Source of the DNA: Clostridiales bacterium
GTDB taxonomy: Bacteria > Bacillota > Clostridia > Saccharofermentanales > Saccharofermentanaceae
Reading direction: 5' to 3'
DNA: 34,324 bases
NCBI GenBank assembly: GCA_017551625.1
Contig: JAFZLF010000043.1
Coordinates: 1-34,324 of the forward strand
How positions within the stretch are numbered: the first letter of the stretch is position 1; each line of letters begins with the position of its first letter. Of the stretch, positions 23,099 through 31,491 are shown piece after piece. Position numbers and translations under genes: made by a program. The notes under the pieces were generated by a model. It saw only the letters and a list, made by a program, of their open reading frames with translations. It was not told the origin of the DNA and searched no databases.

Positions 23099-25315
23099 TT
23101 ACGAAGTTTCATCGAGGTAGGTCTGGACGCGGTGACGTGTCAGCTCCGCCGCGTGCTCTGCCGAGTACTGCCCGTCGAAGAACGCAAGCGCTTCTTCCAG
23201 ACAGATATCCAGGATCACACGGCTTCCCGTCTCGATGTGATCCGCGCGCCCGATCTGCTTTTCAAACGCCCGGACATACTCTTCTTCGGTCTTTAAGTTC
23301 TCGGGATGGTATTCTTCCGCCATTTTATACTCAGAGTCGCAACTCATCCGGAACGCTTCCCGGTTTACAGGTATCTCCGTGAGCATGTCGTTGTACCGTG
23401 TCTGGTATTCTGCGCTGACGGCATATTCCAGGACATCCCATGCCAGGTCCGGATTCTGGCATGTCGATGAGACCGCAAGCAGATTTGTGGGCAGCATATG
23501 GATGGAACCGCTCTCATCCGGCCAGCCGACAAGGATGTGATCCCCGAGGCTGATGATATCCCAGAGTGAATCCACAGACGCCCAGTCCAGCATGAAAAGT
23601 CCGTCATCCAGTTCAGCGCGCCGATAATCCTCCCAGTCCTTTAGACGGCCGAAGTCTCTCGCCCAGGTCAGGAGGCGGATGTATTCCTCGCTTGTAAACT
23701 TCGCTTCCCTATTTGCGATGAACTTATCCACATTCGCGAGGATCGCTTTTTCGAGAAGACTCTGCCTGGAATAGACGGTCTGGATACACTGATAGTCTGC
23801 AAAACCGTCTGCACTCCGGTAAAAATCGTCATACGTCCAGGTCTCCGGATTCTTTACATAATCAGCAGAGGCCTCGAAGGCCGAGATAGTAAAGGTCATG
23901 CAGATCTCGTACGGTGTCTGCTTCCCCATCTTCATCTGATCCAGGAAATAGGACGAACTGTCCATTTTATCCACATAAGGAGACAGGTCCAGAAGGTATC
24001 CGAGTCGGGCCAGTTCACCGAGATCCAGAGTATTGTACGGATCATAGTAGATATCCGGTGCATTCCCGCTCACGAGATCCAGACTCATGACCTCATAGAC
24101 CTCCTTTAGCGAAGGCAACCAGAATTCCTCGCTCTCGCCGTCCGGGATTTCAAAATCATCTCGGTAATCTCGAAGGACATATCTGACATCAGGGTGCAGG
24201 ATACTCATCTCATCGATCAGCGCCGGAAGGAGTGTATCCCGGATACCGCATCCGGCGATCACGATCTCCTTTTTCTCCGAAGCGGGATCTTTTTCTGCCG
24301 GAGTCAGCTTGTAAAGAACGATCATGTCTTCGGACGCCATAGTCGAGAGCACACGCATCTTCCCGTCCGCATCCAGCGTGACTTTATTGATCGAACCGAA
24401 GACAGATACACTCGCCCACAAAAGCTCATCTTTCTTTTCTTCACCGATGGTCTCGATCTTTCTGGCATTATACGAGAATAGCTGCCCGTCGCAGACAAGT
24501 GCCCGATCTGACTGCTGAAGTCCCGTCTGCTCCTCTTCCCACGTCATCTTCTTCTCATCGAGACGATACGCCAGACTTTCCCCGTTCTCCATATCGATCC
24601 GGATAAACGCCAGATCGCCGTTCCATTCGACCAGATTCGATGTGAAGGTACATGGTAGAAGGATACTTTTCGTCTCGCCATTTCCGGGGAAAATTGAGAG
24701 CGTCAGTTCATCTATAAAGAAGCGGGCTCCGATGATACATATCCGCTCGCTGGAGTCGACGAAGAAAGCACGGATATAATCCGGGGTGTCTATAAACTCC
24801 AGATCCACATGATCCACGGATCCCTTTTTCGCATCGACCTTATCCACGCGCCATGAGTAGTCCCCGTCTTCGTCGATGAGCTTACTTAATGCCCAGAGGT
24901 CATTTCCCGACACGGCAAATCTACGATAATCAAGGGATCGCCCGAACTCCTCATTCATATCGAAAGAAGAGACTTCTTTTCCGTCGAGATCGTAAAACAG
25001 GAGGTGGTTGTCAGGCTGGACCGGATTCCCGTTATCGTCCACAGGCGTGCAGGCGTCCCCACTAGAATACGGACTATTATACTGGACTAAGCTACGACGA
25101 TACTCGTCCGACTCCTCATATGTCTGCACGCAGATATAGTCGTCGAGGATCTCGCCATTGATGATCGAGTCCGTCTCGATCACGGTCGTATCGGCCGAAT
25201 AGTATTCGGAAAAAGTCCTCGGGATCTTGACTTCTTTCTTCTTCCGGCAGGATGTCGCCATTCCCAGCACAAGCCCCGTCACCAGAAGACATGGCAGCAC
25301 ACTTCTTACTCGCAT
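23099..25315 (-). CDS. Large lipoprotein: N-terminal propeller-like region plus solute-binding domain
   Basis: This is a 738-residue predicted surface lipoprotein. A signal peptide with the lipobox ATSC is at about residues 20-23. Residues about 30-335 are repetitive beta-strand sequence (for example HLLFYDLDGKEVSSFDM, FAVSGNDLWALSKL, RICIIGARFF) reminiscent of a beta-propeller. From about 340 to the end it resembles a family 1 ABC solute-binding protein, with EIVIAGCGIRDTLLPALIDE, APDIYYDPYN, DFGRLKDWEDYR and LAVSSTCQNPDLAWDVLEYA. Such proteins usually bind sugars. No ABC permease or ATPase gene is next to it. The start at 25315 follows GGGGAAG; the TTG at 25339 is rejected. The propeller call is inferred from pattern only. 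The gene converges with the GTPase gene, the two stop codons being 4 bp apart. Confidence 0.75.
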   Translation of the reverse strand: MRVRSVLPCLLVTGLVLGMATSCRKKKEVKIPRTFSEYYSADTTVIETDSIINGEILDDYICVQTYEESDEYRRSLVQYNSPYSSGDACTPVDDNGNPVQPDNHLLFYDLDGKEVSSFDMNEEFGRSLDYRRFAVSGNDLWALSKLIDEDGDYSWRVDKVDAKKGSVDHVDLEFIDTPDYIRAFFVDSSERICIIGARFFIDELTLSIFPGNGETKSILLPCTFTSNLVEWNGDLAFIRIDMENGESLAYRLDEKKMTWEEEQTGLQQSDRALVCDGQLFSYNARKIETIGEEKKDELLWASVSVFGSINKVTLDADGKMRVLSTMASEDMIVLYKLTPAEKDPASEKKEIVIAGCGIRDTLLPALIDEMSILHPDVRYVLRDYRDDFEIPDGESEEFWLPSLKEVYEVMSLDLVSGNAPDIYYDPYNTLDLGELARLGYLLDLSPYVDKMDSSSYFLDQMKMGKQTPYEICMTFTISAFEASADYVKNPETWTYDDFYRSADGFADYQCIQTVYSRQSLLEKAILANVDKFIANREAKFTSEEYIRLLTWARDFGRLKDWEDYRRAELDDGLFMLDWASVDSLWDIISLGDHILVGWPDESGSIHMLPTNLLAVSSTCQNPDLAWDVLEYAVSAEYQTRYNDMLTEIPVNREAFRMSCDSEYKMAEEYHPENLKTEEEYVRAFEKQIGRADHIETGSRVILDICLEEALAFFDGQYSAEHAAELTRHRVQTYLDETS

Positions 25316-25360
25316 AAGTTTACTTCCCCTTTTCCCCAATACCTGTATTTGCCATAAATC

Positions 25361-25390
25361 ATTCTACCATTCACTTCTCGAGAAACACAA
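25361..25390 (-). promoter_or_regulatory. Probable promoter of the solute-binding lipoprotein gene
   Basis: The minus strand has an extended -10 TGG-TAGAAT (TAGAAT at 25361-25366) with TTGTGT (25385-25390) at 18-nt spacing. The -35 is weak. Confidence 0.5.
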
Positions 25391-25443
25391 TTACACCTGA
25401 AGTAAGTTCTATATTTTACAACCTATACTATCCCGCAGAATTC

Positions 25444-25502
25444 TGATACACTATTCATCGTTCGGAAAAAAGAAAGCCCTTCTCGGGCGAACAAGTGTAT
25501 CA
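25444..25502 (+). promoter_or_regulatory. Nested inverted repeats in the MATE 5' region
   Basis: TGATACACT (25444-25452) is matched by AGTGTATCA (25494-25502), GTTCG (25460-25464) by CGAAC (25488-25492), and GCCC (25476-25479) by GGGC (25485-25488, sharing one base with the previous arm). The set ends just before the ribosome site TGGAGA and the MATE start at 25514. It could be an RNA switch-like fold or a pair of repressor half-sites. TGA-TACACT is also a candidate extended -10, in which case only part is transcribed. Confidence 0.45.
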
Positions 25503-25513
25503 ATGGAGATCAC

Positions 25514-26860
25514 ATGAGAAGATTAGCTTCGAGGGAAATCAAACTATCAGACCACTTCACATACGGCGGTCTTTTCCGTTTCGTATTCCCGACGATCCTC
25601 ATGATGCTCTTCACTTCGATGTACGGTGTCGTCGACGGCCTGTATATCAATAACTATGTAGGCAAGCATGCTTTTGCCGGTGTGACTCTGATCACGCCGC
25701 TCCCGCTTCTGATCGGAGCGGTGGCCTACATGATCGGCGGTGGCGGCGCGGCCCTGATCGCGCAGGAGCTCGCACGCGGGGATAAGAAAACGGCGAGCCG
25801 GTATTTCACTTCCCTGACTGCCGTCGCCATCGTCGGCTCGGTCCTTCTGGCCGTGCTCGGCGAGATCTTCCTGGAGCCTCTGGCGAAGATCATGGGAGCA
25901 GATGAGGAGCTTCTCCCGGTATGTCTGGATTACGGAAGGATACTGATCTTCAGCATCCCTTTCTATGTGCTGCAGAACGTTTTCCAGAGTTTCCTGACGG
26001 CGGCCGAGCGCCCGAAGATCGGTCTGGCGATCAACCTCTTCTCCGCAGCGGTCAACCTCTTCCTCGATTTCATCTTCGTCGGCGTGCTGGATCTGGGCGT
26101 AACCGGCGCCGCACAGGCGACAGTTGTATCCCAGGTGATCGGCGGTGTCCTGCCGTTCTTCTATATCACGCTCAGTAAGAAGGTCGCCCTGCACTTCACC
26201 CGTCCGGAATGGATCGGGAATATCATGGGACCTGTATTCGCCAACGGTGTTTCCGAGTTCGTCAGTGAGATCTTCCACCCGCTGGCCAGTGTCATGTATA
26301 ACTACAAACTCATGCAACTCGTCGGTCTCGACGGGGTAGCTGCATATGGCGTCCTCATGAATGTCGGCTTTCTCTTCGGCGCCGTCTTCCTCGGGTTCGC
26401 CGTCGGTTCCGCGCCGATCTTCAGTTACCAGTATGAGAAGAAAGACTACGAGGAACTGCACAAGACCTTTCGTCAGAGCGCGATCTTCGTTGTCGTCATG
26501 GGTTTTGTACTCTATGGTATCGCGCTTTGTATCGAGGGGCCTTTTGCCGGACTGTTCTTCGGAAACGATGAGGCACTTCTTCATATGACCGAAGAGGGCT
26601 TCGCCCTTCACAGCAAATCATACATGGTCATGGGGCTGGCGGTATTTACCTCGGCCTTTTTCACCGCACTTCACAACAGCCGCGTGTCTGCATTCATTTC
26701 TTTCCTGCGAACGCTTCTGTTCGAAGTGCTGGCCATCCTGATCCTGCCGATCTTCTTCGACCTGAACGGCGTCTGGGCCGCGAGTCTCTGTGCAGAGATC
26801 CTGGCCCTGCTCGTTACTATCGGGCTCCTGGTGCGATACAAGAAGTCGTACCACTACTGA
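25514..26860 (+). CDS. MATE family efflux transporter (MepA-like)
   Basis: This is a 448-residue multidrug/toxin extrusion protein with about 12 membrane helices in two MatE repeats. The first half carries FPTILMMLFTSMYGVVDGLYI and GGGGAALIAQELARGD near residue 75. The second half begins near FANGVSEFVSEIFHPLASVMYN. These features fit the MepA branch of the family, which exports cationic drugs or metabolites using Na+ or H+. TGGAGATCAC precedes the ATG. A second MATE gene follows 35 bp later on the same strand. The leader contains nested inverted repeats that may regulate it. The real substrate cannot be told from sequence. Confidence 0.93.
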   Translation: MRRLASREIKLSDHFTYGGLFRFVFPTILMMLFTSMYGVVDGLYINNYVGKHAFAGVTLITPLPLLIGAVAYMIGGGGAALIAQELARGDKKTASRYFTSLTAVAIVGSVLLAVLGEIFLEPLAKIMGADEELLPVCLDYGRILIFSIPFYVLQNVFQSFLTAAERPKIGLAINLFSAAVNLFLDFIFVGVLDLGVTGAAQATVVSQVIGGVLPFFYITLSKKVALHFTRPEWIGNIMGPVFANGVSEFVSEIFHPLASVMYNYKLMQLVGLDGVAAYGVLMNVGFLFGAVFLGFAVGSAPIFSYQYEKKDYEELHKTFRQSAIFVVVMGFVLYGIALCIEGPFAGLFFGNDEALLHMTEEGFALHSKSYMVMGLAVFTSAFFTALHNSRVSAFISFLRTLLFEVLAILILPIFFDLNGVWAASLCAEILALLVTIGLLVRYKKSYHY

Positions 26861-26895
26861 CACATAGAAAAGGACCTTGAAAAGACCTGCCGCAC

Positions 26896-28287
26896 ATGAA
26901 ACTCTTTAAGAAAGACGCACATTTTTATAAGAAAGTCTTCGTTCTGGGATTCCCCATCGCGCTGCAGACGCTCGTCACCGTGGGCGTGGGCATGCTCGAC
27001 AACATCATGCTCAGCCACTACTCCGAGGACACGTTCTCAGCCGCATCTCTGGCCAATGCCTATGTCCTGATCTTCCAGATCTTCTGCATGGGCCTCGGAA
27101 TGGGCGCATCCGTACTCGTGTCCCGCTACTGGGGCATGAAAAAAGCCCACGACAACGAAGAAAAAGCCGACATCTCTCTGAAGCAGACCGTCTGCCTGAT
27201 GCTGCGGCTGATGCTCCTTTTCGCTACGATCTTCGCGATCGGCGCATGCTTCCTGCCGAGGCTCATCATGAATTCGTACACCGGCAAAGAAGAGCTGATC
27301 GAGCTCGGCATCGTGTATCTCCGTTACTCGACGCTGACCTTCTTCTTCCTCGGCATCTCTCTCGTGACGGCCATCGTGCTGCGAAGCGTCGGCCAGTCAC
27401 GTCTTCCCCTGTATGTCTCGATCGGCGCCCTCGTCGTCAACCTCACCGGGAACTACATCCTGATCTTCGGGCACTTCGGCGCGCCGAGGATGGGCATCGC
27501 CGGCGCTGCTCTCGCGACACTGATCGCCCGTGTCTTCGAGGCCTGCGCCGATTTCCTGTATCTGACTCTGGTCGATACGAAAGTAGGCTTTCGTATCCGC
27601 CACTTCTTCATGCAGACCAGGACACTCATCTCCGAGTATTTCCGCGTGTGTATCCCCGTCCTCATCAGCGACGCGATCCTGGCGTTCGGCAGTAATGCCG
27701 TAACGATGGTCATTGGCCACCTCGGCAGTGCTTTTGTGGCGGCGAACTCGATCACGACCGTCACGCAGCAGCTGAGTACCGTCATGATCCAGGGCGTATG
27801 TCAGGCGGGCGCCATCATCACGGGGCAGTCACTCGGCAAGGGCCGGAAGGAACAGGCCGAAGAACAGGGCTGGCTCTTCCTCGGGATGGGCTTCGGGCTG
27901 GGCTTTCTGTCCGCGCTCTTCATCTTCTTTACGAAGACCCCGGTCATCCTCTCCTACGGGGACAAGACTTCTGCTGAAGCGGTCTCGATCGCGTATCAGC
28001 TTCTCAATGCGATCAGCCTGATCATCATCTTCCAGGCCACGAACAGCATCATGACCAAGGGCGTGCTCCGCGGCGGCGGCGATACGACGGTCCTGATGTT
28101 CGCGGATAATATCTTCCTGTGGGCCATGGCGCTGCCGCTCGGCGCGCTCGCGGGCTTCATCTTCCACCTGCCGGCTTTCTGGATCTATTTCTTCCTGAAG
28201 TCTGACCAGATCGCCAAGACCATCTGGTGTGTGTTACGATTAAGGAGCAGGAAGTGGATCAAGAAGATCTCGACCGGTAAGAACTAG
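26896..28287 (+). CDS. MATE family efflux transporter (NorM-like)
   Basis: This is a 463-residue second MATE protein. It carries FPIALQTLVTVGVGMLDNIMLS, GMGASVLVSRYWGMKKAHDNE, a second MatE repeat starting near CIPVLISDAILAFGSNAVT, and RGGGDTTVLMFADNIFLWAMALPLGAL near the end. It differs clearly from the preceding MATE gene, so this is not a recent duplication. No strong ribosome site is seen before the ATG (AAAGGA is 20-25 nt upstream), so translation may depend on the upstream gene. A C-terminal basic tail RSRKWIKKISTGKN is present. One copy of the AGTGCTTTT motif lies at 27727-27735, read Ser-Ala-Phe. The GH51 gene follows 38 bp later and may be cotranscribed. Confidence 0.92.
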   Translation: MKLFKKDAHFYKKVFVLGFPIALQTLVTVGVGMLDNIMLSHYSEDTFSAASLANAYVLIFQIFCMGLGMGASVLVSRYWGMKKAHDNEEKADISLKQTVCLMLRLMLLFATIFAIGACFLPRLIMNSYTGKEELIELGIVYLRYSTLTFFFLGISLVTAIVLRSVGQSRLPLYVSIGALVVNLTGNYILIFGHFGAPRMGIAGAALATLIARVFEACADFLYLTLVDTKVGFRIRHFFMQTRTLISEYFRVCIPVLISDAILAFGSNAVTMVIGHLGSAFVAANSITTVTQQLSTVMIQGVCQAGAIITGQSLGKGRKEQAEEQGWLFLGMGFGLGFLSALFIFFTKTPVILSYGDKTSAEAVSIAYQLLNAISLIIIFQATNSIMTKGVLRGGGDTTVLMFADNIFLWAMALPLGALAGFIFHLPAFWIYFFLKSDQIAKTIWCVLRLRSRKWIKKISTGKN

Positions 28288-28325
28288 GACACCCGCGAGA
28301 CGACAGATAAGAGGAGGAACGAGAC

Positions 28326-29972
28326 ATGGCCAACCGTGCACGTATCACCATCCACCCGGATTTCCCCATCGGAGAGATCTCCGACCGCCTGTTCAGTGCT
28401 TTTCTGGAGCCGATCGGGACTATGGTCAACGGCACCATGTATAACCCGAAACACCCGACTTCGGACGATCAGGGCTTCCGCGGCGATTTCATCGATGCCC
28501 TTCGGAAAACAGGGCTTCCCGCGGTGCGTATGCCGGGCGGAAACTACGTGTCGGCATGGCAGTGGAAGGACTCGATCGGTCCGAAGTTCCAGCGCAAGGT
28601 GCACCTCGATCCGGCCTGGTACCAGTACATCACGAACGAGGTCGGCCACGACGAATATCTGCAGTGGGCGGAGAAGGTCGGTACGAGGCCGCTCTACACC
28701 GTGAACCTCGGCACCGGCACGATGCAGGACGCGATGGATATCGTCGAGTACACGAATCACGAGGGCGGCACCTACTGGTCCGACCTGCGAAGAAAATACG
28801 GTCACGAGAAGCCCTACGGTGTAGACACCTGGTATCTCGGCAACGAGATGGACGGGCACTGGCAGCTCGGCTCCTGGGAGAAGGATCCCAGAGGTTACGG
28901 CGTCCTCTGTCAGGAGACGTCCAAGGCCATGAAATGGATCGATCCTACGATCAAGACCGCGGTATGTGGCTCATCTGCACCGTTCATGGAGCATTTCCCG
29001 GAGTGGGATGAGAAAGTCCTCGACCAGTGCTACGACGTGGTCGACTATCTGTCCATCCACCACTATCACAGCGCTCCTCCGGGAAACCTGCGCGCACTTC
29101 TCGGCGGCTCTCTCTACTACGAAGATTTCATCAACACCGAGGTGGCCATGTGCGATTTCGTCGCTTCGAAGCACCGTTCACCGAAGAAGATGATGCTCTC
29201 CTTCGATGAATTTGGCGGCATGATCCGTCCGAATTCCGAGCTTCATCCCGGCTGGGGCCGCTACAATATGGCGCGCACCCACTACCGTTTCGATCCCGAG
29301 AGGAAGTACATCCTCCATGACCCCGACAACATGAAGGACCATGTCTTCCCGGGCGGTGACATGGAACATATGCTGTCGATGACCTCGATCCAGCTGGCTT
29401 TCCTGCGTCACGCCGACCGCGTCAAGATCGGCTGCATGACCGGCGGGCTTTCCGCCCTTTGCATGAGCAATCACGACCGCGTCTGGAGAACGGCTTCGCA
29501 CTACGCATACATGCAGCTCCTCGCCTATGCGCGCGGCATGTCCATGCGTGTCAGTGTCGACTGCGAGACCTTCGACATGCCCGGCTATGCGATCGATGAC
29601 ACATCTCAATACACCGGCAAAAACGGCGTGAACTTCGTGGACTGCGCGGCGGCCTGGGATAAGGAGAACAGCCGTCTCACGATTTTCGTCATCAACAGAA
29701 ATGAGAGCGAGACCTATCCTCTCGATCTGGATCTTCGCGGATTCTTAAGTGTGGAGACGGGCGAAAATACCTCTCTGCCTCACGAAGTAAGCTTTTCCGG
29801 GACCTTCGCGAAGCACTGGGAGATCGCTTCCGATGACATCTCGGCCGTCACCTCACCTGATAACGACACGCTCTTTGCGCCACGTGCCATCCCGGATGTT
29901 TCCTGTGATGCCGGGATCCTCAGCACGCAGATCCGCCCGCTCTCTTGGAACGTCTTCGTCGTGCCGGTCTGA
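28326..29972 (+). CDS. abfA: Alpha-L-arabinofuranosidase, glycoside hydrolase family 51
   Basis: This is a 548-residue enzyme that removes arabinofuranose side chains from arabinoxylan or arabinan fragments. The (beta/alpha)8 core has RLFSAFLEPIG, AVRMPGGNYVSAW, the acid/base Glu in WYLGNEMDGHWQLG and the nucleophile Glu in MLSFDEFGG. SIHHYHSAPP lies between them. The C-terminal beta-sandwich (about 400-548) ends IRPLSWNVFVVPV. There is no signal peptide, so it acts in the cytoplasm on imported oligosaccharides. AAGAGGAGG lies 8 nt before the ATG. It follows two MATE genes on the same strand, with only 4 bp to the convergent lipoprotein gene downstream and no terminator in between. The AGTGCTTTT motif at 28395-28403 encodes Ser-Ala-Phe with codons unlike the GC-ending codons around it. 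Confidence 0.95.
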   Translation: MANRARITIHPDFPIGEISDRLFSAFLEPIGTMVNGTMYNPKHPTSDDQGFRGDFIDALRKTGLPAVRMPGGNYVSAWQWKDSIGPKFQRKVHLDPAWYQYITNEVGHDEYLQWAEKVGTRPLYTVNLGTGTMQDAMDIVEYTNHEGGTYWSDLRRKYGHEKPYGVDTWYLGNEMDGHWQLGSWEKDPRGYGVLCQETSKAMKWIDPTIKTAVCGSSAPFMEHFPEWDEKVLDQCYDVVDYLSIHHYHSAPPGNLRALLGGSLYYEDFINTEVAMCDFVASKHRSPKKMMLSFDEFGGMIRPNSELHPGWGRYNMARTHYRFDPERKYILHDPDNMKDHVFPGGDMEHMLSMTSIQLAFLRHADRVKIGCMTGGLSALCMSNHDRVWRTASHYAYMQLLAYARGMSMRVSVDCETFDMPGYAIDDTSQYTGKNGVNFVDCAAAWDKENSRLTIFVINRNESETYPLDLDLRGFLSVETGENTSLPHEVSFSGTFAKHWEIASDDISAVTSPDNDTLFAPRAIPDVSCDAGILSTQIRPLSWNVFVVPV

Positions 29973-29976
29973 TCTC

Positions 29977-31482
29977 TTACGATTGGGATTCTTGAGGCTG
30001 TCCCGGATCCTCCTGCGTCCCTGATTCCTGTGATTCTACAGGGACCTCTTCCTCCTGGACCGCGCGGATCTCGATCTGCACATCGAGGAAAGGCTGCCCG
30101 GACGTAGTTGTTACTTCCAGGAACACGAATGTCGGCTCAATCGGCTCAGTTGCCAGAGGTTCTGTCGCACTCGTACCCTCCCCGGGCTCAAGCACAGTCG
30201 AGGCTTCACTTCCCGAAGTTGAACTTCCCGAAGCCGCAGTTGTTTCTGCCGCGGAAGTTGTACCCGGATCATCAGACGGGAGCACTTCGACACCTTTTAC
30301 AGGAAGCGGTTCGAGTCCCTCGCGATTCCAGGCAAACACGAAATCATCCGTAGAATCCCCTACATATATCTTCCCCTCGTAGAGGATATTCCCGTCTTCA
30401 TCGAGGAACTTGTAGAAAAGATCCATATCCTTATAGAAGCGCAGGGATTGCGCGTGGTACTCCAGCACCGGCGTATCCGCGGGGTAGAAATCGACCTTCT
30501 CGCCCGCTTCATCCGCCCAGAAAGACGTATCCAGCCACGTGACCGGGAACGGCAAAATTGCACCATCCGGGTAGATCCGGACAGCCGACGTATGGAAGAG
30601 TTCTCCCGTCGGCTCATACAGATTACAGAAGATCTCTCCCTCCGGAATGCTCGAGGACGGCTTCCACGAACAGGCGATCCAGTCGGTGTTGTTCTTCATG
30701 GAGAAAGAATTGGTATAGAGGACCTGCCCCGATTCATCCGTAAACTCATACGCGATGTCGACATTACTATATGTATTCCACGTATACACATATAGGCATA
30801 CCTTCTCCGTCGAACTGTGATATCCTCCTACCTCACGACCGCTCGTGTTGACCCAGTAAGAATCGTAAACACTGATATCCAGTCTCTTCGGCTCATGCGA
30901 GGTCTCTTGCGGTGGCGCGATCAGCCCTTCGAACTTCAGAAATCCGAAAATCTCATCCAGCAGAAGATCCGTGCTCGTTTTGTCAAGTTTCCATGAATCG
31001 CTATAGATGAAAGACAGTGACATCTCCCGCTCTACAGTTGGCGCGTTCTCGATCGTCGCCCGCAGTTCCCGTGCATCGGCAAAACCACTGTTCTCCGAGG
31101 CTTCTGCGATTACGGCAGCCCCATCCGCGCACGAGATCTTTACATCCGCCCGGCCTGTCTCCGCGCTTGCTGTAACATCCAGGATCTCGACCCCGATACG
31201 CTTACATACCACTTCCAGCGTCGGCTCCCCGACTTCTTCAGACAGACCCTCGAGATAAGAAGAGACCGCATCCGGCTCCTCACAGACTGCACCGGCCTTG
31301 TCGGCGCGCGCCATCTTGAAATAGGCGAAAAGATCATCGATGGTATTGCGGATCTTCTGCGCCGCGACAGAAGACGCGTCCGGCGTAGTCTCGGCAGGCC
31401 GCCTGCGGCAGCCACCGGATACGCCGGAGAGAATCACTATGACACAGCAGATGCTGATAATTTTCGAGCATGCCCGCGACAT
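29977..31482 (-). CDS. Large lipoprotein of unknown function with Ser/Thr/Glu-rich tail
   Basis: This is a 501-residue predicted lipoprotein. A signal peptide ends in SGGC near residues 22-25 and is followed by a basic CRRRP. The mature part starts with a helical region (about 40-190), which includes LEGLSEEVGEPTLEVVCKRIG. Two strand-rich segments follow at about 195-300 and 300-395, with WNTYSNVDIAYEFTDESGQVL and YKDMDLFYKFLDEDGNILYEG. These look like repeated Ig-like modules. From about 400 the sequence is low complexity, TTSAAETTAASGSSTSGSEAS and similar, typical of a wall-spanning or glycosylated linker, with a short strand-rich stretch before an acidic Gln/Glu-rich end. No known family is recognised. 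The ATG lies 9 nt after the stop of the XRE regulator gene without a visible ribosome site, so coupling to it is likely. Confidence 0.75.
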   Translation of the reverse strand: MSRACSKIISICCVIVILSGVSGGCRRRPAETTPDASSVAAQKIRNTIDDLFAYFKMARADKAGAVCEEPDAVSSYLEGLSEEVGEPTLEVVCKRIGVEILDVTASAETGRADVKISCADGAAVIAEASENSGFADARELRATIENAPTVEREMSLSFIYSDSWKLDKTSTDLLLDEIFGFLKFEGLIAPPQETSHEPKRLDISVYDSYWVNTSGREVGGYHSSTEKVCLYVYTWNTYSNVDIAYEFTDESGQVLYTNSFSMKNNTDWIACSWKPSSSIPEGEIFCNLYEPTGELFHTSAVRIYPDGAILPFPVTWLDTSFWADEAGEKVDFYPADTPVLEYHAQSLRFYKDMDLFYKFLDEDGNILYEGKIYVGDSTDDFVFAWNREGLEPLPVKGVEVLPSDDPGTTSAAETTAASGSSTSGSEASTVLEPGEGTSATEPLATEPIEPTFVFLEVTTTSGQPFLDVQIEIRAVQEEEVPVESQESGTQEDPGQPQESQS

Positions 31483-31491
31483 GGGGAAGTA

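Noticed and set aside
23092..23101. Palindrome TAAGATCTTA at the convergent stop codons
   Set aside because: Two TAA stops facing each other 4 bp apart make a palindrome automatically; no stem long enough to terminate transcription.
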